NCBI GenBank assembly: GCA_003220935.1
Contig: QHTT01000084.1
Span: 1 to 46,488, forward strand
DNA length: 46,488 nt
Direction of reading: 5' to 3'
Source: Gemmatimonadota bacterium
GTDB lineage: Bacteria; Gemmatimonadota; Gemmatimonadetes; Gemmatimonadales; GWC2-71-9
The position numbers and the translations under genes are program-made. This document shows positions 39,704 to 46,488 of the stretch, in pieces (position 1 is the stretch's first letter; the number at the start of each line of letters is the position of its first letter). The notes beneath the pieces are model-generated. The model was not told the DNA's origin. It worked only from the letters and a program-made list of their open reading frames with translations, and searched no databases.

Positions 39704-40963
39704 TCACCAGAGCAGTTGGGCAAGGACGCTGGGTGCGAGGACGCGACGCGCCGGGACGAAGTTCCCTGTCGCGCCGACCAGAAGATCCGCGAGGCACTTG
39801 CCAGCGAATTCGCGCCGGCGCGCGCGGACGTAGGGCTCGAGCATCGTGGCGGGCAGGGGACCGCTGAGCGAGCGCACAGCCTCCCTGGAGGGGTCCTCAC
39901 CCCCTGGCCCCCTCTCCCTTAGGGAGAGGGGGAATTCATGACGTCCCCCCTCTCCGGAACGGAGAGGGGGACAGGGGGTGAGGACCCCGCGTGCAAGCCC
40001 GGGGACCAAGCAGTCCGCCGCCAGCTCTGCCCCCCGCAGCGCGCTGTAGATCCCCTGACCGGTGAACGGGTCGAAGAAATCGGCGGCGTCGCCGACGAGC
40101 AGGGCACCATCCACCGCGGGCCGCCGGGCCCACTGGCCGAATGGTCCGGTGGCGAGCACGTCGCGAACGAGGCGGCGCCGCTCGAACCGCCCGGAGAGCG
40201 CCGGATAGCGCTCGAGCTCGGCGAAGAAGCCGGCCCGGAAATCCTGCCGGCGTCGCCGCACTGCGGCGCGGGGAACGACGAGCGCCACGGTCGTCACGCC
40301 CCCGCCGATCGGCCCCAGGCCCACGTACCCGCGCTCGCCTACGTGCAGCTCCCCCACGCCGTCCACGCCCGCCACATCCGTGACGTGGGCGGTGAACGCG
40401 ATCCGTCGCGGCGGTGACGTGCGTACCAACCCAAGCCTCCGGGCGACCACGGAGTGCAGCCCATCGGCGCCCACAACTACGCGGGCGTTGCACGTCACAC
40501 GTTGCCCGTCACACGATCGAGCCACCACGCCGGCCACGCTTCCTCGATCCCACACTAGATCGTCAACGGCCACCCCCTCCTGTATCACGGCTCCGGCTCG
40601 CTCGGCCGCGCGCAGCAGGATCGCGTCGAACCTCGCGCGCGACAGCGCGAAGCTGTATGGACGGCGCGGTACGTGGCCATGATCGGACGCGAAGCGGCCG
40701 CACATCGCGACACCGCTCGGCGCGACTACCTTCATCCCATAGAGCTTCGCATGTGCCGCGCCCTCGATCGCCGCGAGCACGCCTGCGCCGAGGCGCTCGA
40801 GGATGGGAGTTGTCGCCGGACTCAAGTACTCGGAGCAGGGCTTGTCACGGGGGAAGCGAGCGCGGTCGAGCAGTAAGACGGCGGCGCCTCCGCGAGCCAG
40901 GAGGAGGGCGGTCGTCGCTCCGGCTGGGCCTCCGCCCACGACGATCGCATCCCATCGAGTCAC
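39704..40963 (-). CDS. FAD-dependent oxidoreductase, geranylgeranyl-reductase-like, with inserted repeat
   Basis: The protein has 419 residues. The dinucleotide-binding motif VVGGGPAGATTALLLARGG starts it; RDKPCSEYLSP, VVGADGLHSVVARRLG and GDAADFFDPFTGQGIYSALRGAELAA follow, as in geranylgeranyl reductase-like and aromatic-hydroxylase-like flavoproteins. Residues 326-358 (GVLTPCPPLR... to GGEDP) are encoded by a 99-bp palindromic element and are absent from typical members; the normal C-terminal helix (YVRARRREFAGKCL) resumes after it. A 14-mer direct repeat lies around 40487-40514. It may reduce an isoprenoid chain or oxidise a polyketide. Confidence 0.85.
   Translation of the reverse strand: MTRWDAIVVGGGPAGATTALLLARGGAAVLLLDRARFPRDKPCSEYLSPATTPILERLGAGVLAAIEGAAHAKLYGMKVVAPSGVAMCGRFASDHGHVPRRPYSFALSRARFDAILLRAAERAGAVIQEGVAVDDLVWDRGSVAGVVARSCDGQRVTCNARVVVGADGLHSVVARRLGLVRTSPPRRIAFTAHVTDVAGVDGVGELHVGERGYVGLGPIGGGVTTVALVVPRAAVRRRRQDFRAGFFAELERYPALSGRFERRRLVRDVLATGPFGQWARRPAVDGALLVGDAADFFDPFTGQGIYSALRGAELAADCLVPGLARGVLTPCPPLRSGEGGRHEFPLSLRERGPGGEDPSREAVRSLSGPLPATMLEPYVRARRREFAGKCLADLLVGATGNFVPARRVLAPSVLAQLLW
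39890..39988. repeat. 99-bp palindromic element in frame inside the flavoprotein gene, family B
   Basis: Arms 39890-39917 and 39961-39988 (28 bases each) are inverted repeats with 27 matches. Within lie the perfect hairpin CCCCCTCTCCC-TTA-GGGAGAGGGGG (39908-39932) and a second CCCCTCTCC-GGAAC-GGAGAGGGG. The length is exactly 33 codons and the borders fall on codon boundaries of the host gene (residues 326-358). Confidence 0.87.
40487..40514. repeat. 14-mer direct repeat in the flavoprotein gene
   Basis: GTTGCACGTCACAC (40487-40500) is followed at once by GTTGCCCGTCACAC (40501-40514), 13 of 14 bases equal. On the coding strand it encodes part of DGQRVTCNARV, just before the ADG motif. Confidence 0.6.
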
Positions 40964-40973
40964 CCTGGTATCG

Positions 40974-41687
40974 CTAGTGCCGCGATCCGAGCGCGGCGAC
41001 GGCCGCTCCGACCAGCGTCGCGGCCAGGTTCACGCCGTCGTTGTCGAGCCATCGCCAGCCTCTGGTGAGTCGTACCGGCTCGTGACACACCCTGTTTCCA
41101 CTCTCGAACCGCGCGTCGCACGTCGGGCACTCGTACTTCGCCTGTACCGTCGCTCCGAGCAGCGAGTCGCCCAACATTCCGGCGACGCCTGCGGCCGCGA
41201 TGAGCGCGGCTGACCCCGGGGCGGCGCCCCGGGGTCTCACCAGTTGGGCCAGTGCCGCAATCACCGCAGCCCCGGCGACGCCGCCAATCGTCCCGAGCGC
41301 CGTGATACCCCCCGAAGCGCCGCGGGTGACCCGGGCGCCCGTCGTGATCAGGCGCGGGGCGATCGGCGAGAACGCACCGAGCTCGGTGGCCCAGGTGTCA
41401 GCGGTGGCGGCGGCGATCGCTCCGACGGCGGCCGGCCAGGCGCCCAACCACGCCGCCACGGCCGCGACCCCGCCGTTCGCGATGACCTGGCGAGCGGTGC
41501 GCCGCGGCGCGCGTCGTTCGGCGAGCTGCGTGAGGAGACTTCCCGAGAGAAAAAAGGCGAACAGCACGACCAGACCCCGCCAGCCGTACCCCCAGGCGAC
41601 CGCGGCCCCGACCGCGAGCGCCGCGGCGACGCCGCCCGGGGCGAGCCAGCCCCGTTCCAACTTGCCGGGCCTAGCGCCCCGATGCAC
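40974..41687 (-). CDS. DUF92 membrane protein (TIGR00297, VTE6-like)
   Basis: The protein has 237 residues and about six transmembrane helices. It contains the DUF92 pattern: GWLAPGGVAAALAVGAAVAWGYGWRGLVVLFAFFLSGSLLTQ, ATADTWATELGAFSPIAPRLITTGARVTRGASGGITALGTIGGVAGA, and GVAGMLGDSLLGATVQAKYECPTC, then a short Cys cluster. In plants VTE6 of this family phosphorylates phytyl phosphate. Next to a geranylgeranyl-reductase-like gene, ten bases away, this suggests isoprenoid chain handling. GTG 41687 is the likeliest start. Confidence 0.8.
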   Translation of the reverse strand: MHRGARPGKLERGWLAPGGVAAALAVGAAVAWGYGWRGLVVLFAFFLSGSLLTQLAERRAPRRTARQVIANGGVAAVAAWLGAWPAAVGAIAAATADTWATELGAFSPIAPRLITTGARVTRGASGGITALGTIGGVAGAAVIAALAQLVRPRGAAPGSAALIAAAGVAGMLGDSLLGATVQAKYECPTCDARFESGNRVCHEPVRLTRGWRWLDNDGVNLAATLVGAAVAALGSRH

Positions 41688-41722
41688 TGCAGCTGTCGAC
41701 GCCGTTGGAACGGGGCCAGCTC
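41643..41722. repeat. Inverted repeat spanning the anti-sigma stop and DUF92 start
   Basis: Arms 41643-41661 and 41704-41722 (19 bases) match in 17 positions; the loop has 42 bases. The right arm covers the anti-sigma stop and the left arm codes for the first part of DUF92 (about LERGWLA). It might reduce read-through or control DUF92 translation. Confidence 0.55.
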
Positions 41723-41945
41723 ACTCGTCGAACAGCTCGCGCAGGATGCGGCGCTTCAGCTCGGCCGGCGCGCCGTGCGCGCGGCAACGGGCCCGCAGGA
41801 AATCGAGGAACAGCCTTTCGAAGTCGAAGTGCTCGCCGCACGGAGGGCAGTCGGCGAGGTGTTGACGGATCTCCTGCTCTACCTGCGGGGTCAGCTCGCG
41901 GTCGAGGTATTCGTACAGGTGTTCGGTGCACTCGCGGCAGTTCAT
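41721..41945 (-). CDS. Zinc-binding anti-sigma factor (RsrA/ZAS-like)
   Basis: The protein has 74 residues. It starts [20 protein letters not shown] and holds the H-x3-C-x2-C motif in [20 protein letters not shown], the typical zinc-associated anti-sigma domain. Without a transmembrane segment it is cytosolic, as RsrA, which responds to disulfide stress. It overlaps the sigma gene by four bases and should inhibit that sigma factor. Confidence 0.9.
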   Translation of the reverse strand: MNCRECTEHLYEYLDRELTPQVEQEIRQHLADCPPCGEHFDFERLFLDFLRARCRAHGAPAELKRRILRELFDE

Positions 41946-42550
41946 GTGGCGCTTCCCTTGATGTATCCCATCCCGACAGCGTAGTCGTACAACTTGGCTT
42001 GCAGCATGCGTCGGGCGCGGAACAGCCGCGACTTCACGGTGCCCACCGGCACCTCCAGCACGCGGGCGATCTCCTCGTAAGAGAGACCCTCCACGTCGCT
42101 CAACACCACGGTCTCCCGGAATTGTTCCGGCAGCTCGTCGATCGCCCGCAGTACCTCGTCATCCACGATCCGATCGAAGAACGTGCCCTGGGGGTCGTCG
42201 TCCTGAAGCTCGTCAAACACGGAGAATGGCTCGATCGCGTCCAAGTCCACCGTCTCGGGATGCCGGGTACGGCGCCGGTATTCATTAATGAAGGCGTGCC
42301 GCAGGATGGTCAGGAGCCAGCCCTTGGCGTTGGTGCCCTGCTCGAACTGGTGCCAGGCGCGGTACGCTTTGAGCATCGTCTCTTGGACGAGGTCGTCGGC
42401 TTCAGCGGGGTTCCCCGTGAGCCGCAGCGCCACGCGGTACAGGCTATCGAGGTGCACCAGCGCTTCGCGCTCGAAGCTGGCCCGCTTCTCGGCGTCGGCG
42501 GCAGGAGTGGGGGTCGGGGGGGGAGTCGGGGGAGTCGGGGTCGAGGCCAT
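41942..42550 (-). CDS. ECF sigma factor, SigR/RpoE-like
   Basis: The protein has 202 residues. After a proline-rich N-terminal tail ([12 protein letters not shown]) come region 2 ([64 protein letters not shown]) and region 4 ([47 protein letters not shown]). The [16 protein letters not shown] pattern and the linked zinc anti-sigma fit the SigR group that senses thiol stress. ATG 42550 is chosen. The biosynthetic genes downstream run in the same direction and may be its targets. Confidence 0.93.
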   Translation of the reverse strand: MASTPTPPTPPPTPTPAADAEKRASFEREALVHLDSLYRVALRLTGNPAEADDLVQETMLKAYRAWHQFEQGTNAKGWLLTILRHAFINEYRRRTRHPETVDLDAIEPFSVFDELQDDDPQGTFFDRIVDDEVLRAIDELPEQFRETVVLSDVEGLSYEEIARVLEVPVGTVKSRLFRARRMLQAKLYDYAVGMGYIKGSAT

Positions 42551-42608
42551 AGCGTGACCCGTAAGGTGCCCGCGTCGGGCTGGGTTTCGCAATGGGGTGG
42601 GAGCGTGC

Positions 42609-42614
42609 TAGGTT
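42609..42614 (+). promoter_or_regulatory. -10-like TAGGTT before the V4R-like gene
   Basis: TAGGTT ends nine bases before GTG 42624, and no Shine-Dalgarno sequence lies between. This again suggests an almost leaderless transcript. The sigma gene starts divergently 74 bases away. Confidence 0.3.
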
Positions 42615-42623
42615 ACGCCCGCC

Positions 42624-43229
42624 GTGGTCCACAGCATCGTTCCTCTCGCCGTCCTCGAAGCGGTCCGCAACCTCGACACCCCGGTCGAGGACGGCCTGTC
42701 AGAATTCGCCGAGGAGCTGCTCTCCAAGCGGCTCGGCCTTTCGCACACCGTGGCCATGCAGCTCGCCCAGTACGAAGCGATGGTGCGGCGCGACGCGCGC
42801 GCCGACCCGGCGCACGTCGAGGCCCTGCTCCGGCTGGTCGGCCGCCGGCCCGATGCCGACCTTGTGTTCGCCGACGCGGGGCGGCGCGCGGCCCGGCGCG
42901 CCGTGCGCCGGCTGTTCGTCGCGTCGCGGGTCGCGGCCCGGGCCGCGCCCCGGCTGCTGGGGTACGGGGTCGCGCGCCGCGCGGCGCGGGCCGTGTTCGG
43001 GGGCGAGCTGCGGCGCGAGAGCGGCGTGCCGGTCGCGCGCGTGGGGGACTTGATCGCCGTGAACGCGACCCCGGACGGCGCCGCCTGCGCCCTGTACGGC
43101 ACCGGCTTCGCGGAGCTGCTGCGCCTGCTGGTGGGCTTGGAGGGCGCGATGCTCCACACCACGTGTCGCGCCACCGGCGGCGACCGCTGCGAGTGGCGCG
43201 CGGCTCCTCCCGACCCGCGGCACCGCTGA
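42624..43229 (+). CDS. V4R-like domain protein, function unknown
   Basis: The protein has 201 residues, helical and arginine/alanine-rich in the middle (RRAARRAVRRLFVASRVAARAAPRLLG). The last 60 residues look like the end of a V4R (4-vinyl-reductase-like) domain: YGTGFAELLRLLVGLEGAMLHTTCRATGGDRCEWR, with the C-x-(A)-x-G-x-x-x-C-x-(W/F) pattern of that small-molecule-binding fold. It would bind a ligand in the cytosol. It overlaps the M24 peptidase ATG by one base (TGATG). Confidence 0.6.
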   Translation: MVHSIVPLAVLEAVRNLDTPVEDGLSEFAEELLSKRLGLSHTVAMQLAQYEAMVRRDARADPAHVEALLRLVGRRPDADLVFADAGRRAARRAVRRLFVASRVAARAAPRLLGYGVARRAARAVFGGELRRESGVPVARVGDLIAVNATPDGAACALYGTGFAELLRLLVGLEGAMLHTTCRATGGDRCEWRAAPPDPRHR

Positions 43230-44449
43230 TGCCCCCCCCGCCCCCCCCGCCCCCCCTGCTCGACGGACTCGACTTCGCGGCGCTGGCGGAGGCGCTCGCG
43301 GCGCTCGGCGCCGACGCCTGGCTGCTGTACGACTTCCGCCACGTGAATCCGGTGGCTGAGCGCATCCTCGGTCCCACCGGCATGGGCACGCGGCGGTTGT
43401 TCGTGCTGCTGCCGCGCAGCGGAAAGCCGGTCGCGGTGGCGCATCGCATCGAGCTGCAGCCGCTCGCGGCGTTTCCGGGGGAGGTGCGCGCTTACGGCTC
43501 GTGGCGCGAGTTGCACAGCGAGCTGCAGGCGCTGGCGCGCGGCCGCACGCTCGCGATGGAGGTCTCGCCGCAGGACGCGGTGCCCTATCTCGACCGCGTG
43601 CCGCACGGCGTCGTGCAGCTGCTCGAGGGGTTCGGCGCGCGCGTCGTGTCATCCGCGCCGCTGGTGTCGCGCTTCGCCGCGCGCTGGAGCGCCGCGGAGG
43701 CGGAAGGGCACCGGCGCGCGGCGCGTGCGCTGGCCGAGATCGCGCGCGATGCCCTCACCTGGGCGGGACGGGAGACGGCGCGCGGCGCCGAAGTGCGCGA
43801 GGTCACGCTGCAGCAACGCGTGGTCGAGGGGATCGGGCGCGCCGGGCTCGTGACCGACCACCCGCCGATCGCAGCGTTCGCAGCCAACTCCGCGATGCCG
43901 CACTACGAGCCGCACGCCGGGGCGGATCTGCGGCTGCAGGCGGGCCAGGTGTTGCTGCTCGACCTGTGGGGCGGCCCCTCGCTCGGGTCCGTGTTCGCCG
44001 ACCAGACGTGGATGGGCTTCGCGGGGCGCGCGCCCGACGCGGAGGTCCGCAAGGTCTGGGATACGGTGCGGGCGGCGCGTGATGCCGCGGTTGCCGTACT
44101 CCGGGAGCGCTGGCAAAGGCCGGGGAAGGGGGAATGGGGAACGGTTCTCACCGGTGCGGAGGTGGACGATGCGGCACGCGCCGTGGTGCGCGAGGCCGGA
44201 TACGGCGAGTACTTCGTGCACCGTACCGGGCACTCGATCGATCGCGACCTGCATGGCTCGGGCCCGCACATCGACAACTTCGAGACCGCCGACGAGCGCG
44301 CGCTCGTGCCCGGCGTCGGCTTCTCAGTGGAGCCCGGGATCTACCTGCCCGGCCGGTTCGGGATGCGCAGCGAGATCAATGTGTTCATGGCCGAAACAGG
44401 CCCCGAAGTCACCCCGCCAGCCCCGCAAGCGGAGTTGCTGCTGGTGTGA
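43229..44449 (+). CDS. M24-family Xaa-Pro aminopeptidase-like protein
   Basis: The protein has 406 residues. An N-terminal creatinase-like domain (1-150) is followed by the pita-bread peptidase domain. Metal ligands appear as two Asp in LLLDLWGGPSLGSVFADQTW, His in FVHRTGHSIDRDLHG and two Glu in FSVEPGIYLPGRFGMRSEINVF. It would remove an N-terminal residue before proline in the cytosol. The start codon is followed by a C-tract coding MPPPPPPPPLLDGL; ATG 43229 is nevertheless coupled to the preceding stop. The far longer open frame upstream is a shadow. A G-rich stretch (RPGKGEWG) interrupts the domain near 44120. Confidence 0.9.
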   Translation: MPPPPPPPPLLDGLDFAALAEALAALGADAWLLYDFRHVNPVAERILGPTGMGTRRLFVLLPRSGKPVAVAHRIELQPLAAFPGEVRAYGSWRELHSELQALARGRTLAMEVSPQDAVPYLDRVPHGVVQLLEGFGARVVSSAPLVSRFAARWSAAEAEGHRRAARALAEIARDALTWAGRETARGAEVREVTLQQRVVEGIGRAGLVTDHPPIAAFAANSAMPHYEPHAGADLRLQAGQVLLLDLWGGPSLGSVFADQTWMGFAGRAPDAEVRKVWDTVRAARDAAVAVLRERWQRPGKGEWGTVLTGAEVDDAARAVVREAGYGEYFVHRTGHSIDRDLHGSGPHIDNFETADERALVPGVGFSVEPGIYLPGRFGMRSEINVFMAETGPEVTPPAPQAELLLV

Positions 44450-44772
44450 GGGTTTGCTAAGCGCCTTGTGTCTTGGCGTCTGGTAGCGGGGCGGGGTTGT
44501 GGGGTGCGGCAGGGGGTCTTGCGGGTGTCTTGGGCGCGCGCCATTTTCGCCGCGCCAGGACGAATCGACTCTGTCCGCGCCGGAGGACACCCCGGTGGCC
44601 GTCCGATTCTCGAGTTCGGCCGTCGCTTCGTCTCGACGAGGTTTTCGTGCGGGTCGGCTGCTGTGCGGCTGACCGCGGCTCACGGCGCTAACACCACCCT
44701 GGAGGTGATGGCGTGTCCTCGACGTTTCCGTCCGCTCATCCCCGCGCATTCACGCCTTTGGAGGACGATTCT
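44450..44772. promoter_or_regulatory. Non-coding leader region of the TonB receptor gene
   Basis: These 323 bases have no convincing conserved gene. Near 44471 the 13-mer CTTGGCGTCTGGT repeats part of the palindrome at 38424. At 44701-44709 GGAGGTGAT is an almost complete anti-16S match. Behind it a GTG (44713) is in frame with the receptor and would add 20 residues, and an ATG (44708) opens a 22-codon frame that ends in TGA overlapping the receptor's own ATG (ATGA). No clear -35/-10 pair was seen. Confidence 0.45.
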
Positions 44773-46488
44773 ATGACTCATCGTGTGAGAGGCGCCTTCG
44801 GTCGCTTCCTCGCGTTGGGTTACGCGTCTGCGGTGGCGTTGCTGGTCGCAGCGTCGTCGCTCGCCGCGCAACAGACGACGGGAAAAATCGAAGGCTCGGT
44901 GACCGATCAGCAGGGCGGCCCGGTCGCGAGCGCGCAGGTGACGATCGTTGGCACGTCCTTCGGAGCCCTGACCAACGACAAGGGCTACTACTTCATCAAC
45001 AACGTGCCGGTGGGGACCTACACCGTGCGCGCCCGGTTCATCGGCTATACGGCCGCCGAGGTTCCGGGCGTTCGTGTGCAGGGCGGCTTCACGCAGACGG
45101 TGAATATCAAGCTGACGCCGTCGGCGGTCGCGATCGGCCCAGTGACCGTGGAGGCGGCGGCGAACCCGATCGTGCCGCGTGACAAGGTCACGTCCGGCTC
45201 GACCGTGGCGGGCGACCTGGTCGCGCATCTCCCCGTCGACGACGTGCGTCAGGTCCTCACCTTCCAGCCCGGCGTGGCGGAGTCCGGATCGGCTGCCGGT
45301 GTATCGATCCGCGGCGGCCGGCCGGGCGAGGCGAACGTCTACATCGACGGCGCGCCGGTGCGGGGCACCAACAGCGGTGCCCAGCGCATCACCGTGAGCA
45401 CCAACGCGCTGGAAGAGGCATCAGTGACCACGGGCGCGCTCGGCGTCGAGTTCTCCGACGCGCAGTCCGGTGTGATTTCCTATACGACTAAGGCCGGCAG
45501 CGAGAAGATCACGGGCTCGGTCTCGAGCGAGACCGACGAGCCGTTCGGCAACAGCATGAGCGTGGGCTTCAACCGCTTCGAAGGATCGCTGGGCGGTCCG
45601 GTGCCCAACGTTAAGAACCTGCGCTGGTTCGGTTCGGCAGTGGTGCAGGGCCAGAGCTCCGACTTCCGCGGCAAGGATGCTGACACGGTGCCCGTGTTTA
45701 TCGTCGCAGGGATCGACGCCGTGGTCCCGGATACCGCTGCGGATGGAAATGTCACGCAGACTGTCCTGCCCCGGTTCGTGCAGTACAGCGGCCAGTGCGG
45801 GCGGTTCGGTTCGGCGGCCAATCCGCTGGCACAGGCCATCCAGAGCAACTACGGCTTCGACTGCCAGGGCCGGCGCCTGGCGATGAACTGGAGCACGCTG
45901 ATCCAGCTGCAGGGCAACCTCCAGTACACCTACGGCTCGGGCTCGAGCGTCCGGTTCACCGGTGTCGCCAATGGCAACCAGCAGCGCTTCAGCCCGGGTC
46001 GCAACATCGCCGATCCGGCCATGTTCCAGGGCCAGCACACGTGGCAGCGGCTCGGCGTACTGAACTGGAACCACCAGGTGACCCGCTCCGCCGAGCGGGC
46101 GCTGTCGCTCAATCTGAACCTGTCGTGGGCGCGCGATCGGTCGGTCGCGGGAGCGCTCGATCCGACGTCGGATATCGAGACGCGTGATCCGATGGGGGGG
46201 ATCGAGTTCAAGACCCTCCGGTTCGCGGGCTTTGAGGGGTTCCCGTTCCCGATCACCGACCAGGTCGTCCGCGACATCCGCACGAACAACCCCGCCGGCC
46301 TCAGGGTCCCGCTGTTGAACCGATTCGACCTGAGGAACGCGCAGAGTGGCCGCTTGAACCCCTACGGGCTCCAGTCCGGTGCGTTCTATACCGCCGGGAT
46401 GAGCGTCACGGGGACGCTTCTATCTGAAACCCGCTACATCGGGCGGCTGGTCGTCGACTGGCAGGCGAACCGCTACCACCGCTTCACG
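44773..46488 (+). CDS. TonB-dependent receptor, SusC/carboxypeptidase-regulatory type (3'-partial)
   Basis: The open frame runs to the window end, giving 572 residues. A signal peptide (RVRGAFGRFLALGYASAVALLVAASSLAAQ) is followed by a CarbopepD_reg-like domain (GKIEGSVTDQQGGPVASAQVTIVG, GYYFINNVPVGTYTVRARFIGY), then a plug domain (VRQVLTFQPGVAES, SIRGGRPGEANVYIDGAPVRG) and the beginning of the beta-barrel with alternating strands. It imports or recognises a ligand at the outer membrane, driven by TonB. ATG 44773 has TTTGGAGG eight bases upstream; GTG 44713 in the same frame is an alternative. No TonB box could be named. Confidence 0.9.
   Translation, partial: MTHRVRGAFGRFLALGYASAVALLVAASSLAAQQTTGKIEGSVTDQQGGPVASAQVTIVGTSFGALTNDKGYYFINNVPVGTYTVRARFIGYTAAEVPGVRVQGGFTQTVNIKLTPSAVAIGPVTVEAAANPIVPRDKVTSGSTVAGDLVAHLPVDDVRQVLTFQPGVAESGSAAGVSIRGGRPGEANVYIDGAPVRGTNSGAQRITVSTNALEEASVTTGALGVEFSDAQSGVISYTTKAGSEKITGSVSSETDEPFGNSMSVGFNRFEGSLGGPVPNVKNLRWFGSAVVQGQSSDFRGKDADTVPVFIVAGIDAVVPDTAADGNVTQTVLPRFVQYSGQCGRFGSAANPLAQAIQSNYGFDCQGRRLAMNWSTLIQLQGNLQYTYGSGSSVRFTGVANGNQQRFSPGRNIADPAMFQGQHTWQRLGVLNWNHQVTRSAERALSLNLNLSWARDRSVAGALDPTSDIETRDPMGGIEFKTLRFAGFEGFPFPITDQVVRDIRTNNPAGLRVPLLNRFDLRNAQSGRLNPYGLQSGAFYTAGMSVTGTLLSETRYIGRLVVDWQANRYHRFT

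Noticed and set aside
36553..41687. Complete type II polyketide synthase cluster
   Set aside because: Only one ketosynthase is present, without chain-length factor or carrier protein; called a candidate tailoring locus only.
41705..43228. Fusion of a 500-residue domain to the M24 peptidase
   Set aside because: The open frame upstream is the antisense of the sigma gene and a shadow of the V4R-like gene; the real start overlaps that gene's stop.
44468..44776. Gene of about 100 residues ahead of the TonB receptor
   Set aside because: Composition is arginine-rich with no conserved motif; only its last 22 codons could be a leader peptide.

Overview
The window looks like a chromosomal stretch of a GC-rich Gram-negative bacterium, most probably a Gemmatimonadota or close relative. 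This is an inference from gene content: a SusC/TonB-dependent receptor with an N-terminal carboxypeptidase-regulatory-like domain, an extracellular HAF-repeat protein, a glucosamine-6-phosphate deaminase fused to a PIG-L deacetylase, many ECF sigma/anti-sigma pairs, a zinc-dependent HemB, and several start codons preceded closely by a -10-like hexamer instead of a Shine-Dalgarno site. No rRNA or tRNA gene, no transposase and no CRISPR array was seen.

Layout. 1-2.3 kb: a nuclease-like ORF, a small unknown protein, a HAF-repeat protein and a secreted DUF4399 protein. 2.3-5.6 kb (minus): NagB-PIG-L fusion, sensor-less histidine kinase and LuxR-type response regulator in one coupled operon. 5.8-7 kb: soluble histidine kinase. 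7-8.6 kb: an M28 peptidase gene broken by a frameshift. 8.5-12 kb: VOC enzyme, 1-pyrroline-5-carboxylate dehydrogenase, HmuY-like protein, DUF5679 and CDGSH proteins. 12-16 kb: DUF255 thioredoxin-like lipoprotein, then an ECF sigma factor with an unusual anti-sigma carrying a CBM48-like domain. 16-20.5 kb: ArgJ, TPR protein, DoxX, a SpeD-like protein without its self-cleaving serine, a lipoprotein and a relic of a nucleotidyltransferase. 20.5-23 kb: cyclic-nucleotide-binding protein, CDP-alcohol phosphatidyltransferase, OsmC and two envelope proteins. 23-29 kb: DsbA/VKOR disulfide pair, Kup potassium transporter and acetyl-CoA synthetase. 29.3-32.2 kb: STAS protein, receiver protein and ccmABCD. 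33-35.7 kb: hemDCB.

35.8-42.6 kb is a long minus-strand block: SigR/RsrA-like sigma and zinc anti-sigma, DUF92 (phytol-phosphate-kinase-like) membrane protein, geranylgeranyl-reductase-like flavoprotein, flavin reductase, methyltransferase, SRPBCC cyclase, ketosynthase and aquaporin. It resembles a compact polyketide or isoprenoid tailoring locus without an obvious carrier protein. 42.6-46.5 kb: V4R-like protein, M24 peptidase and the 5' part of a TonB-dependent receptor that runs off the window.

The most unusual feature is a set of palindromic repeat elements in the right half. Two of them (93 and 99 bp, both multiples of three) sit in frame inside two genes of the putative biosynthetic operon and add about 31 and 33 residues. 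One shares the 12-mer GTCCTGAAGGAC with a 110-bp element behind ccmD. This recalls the protein-coding palindromic elements of Rickettsia. Short heptamer, 13-mer and 14-mer tandem repeats also occur in and between genes.
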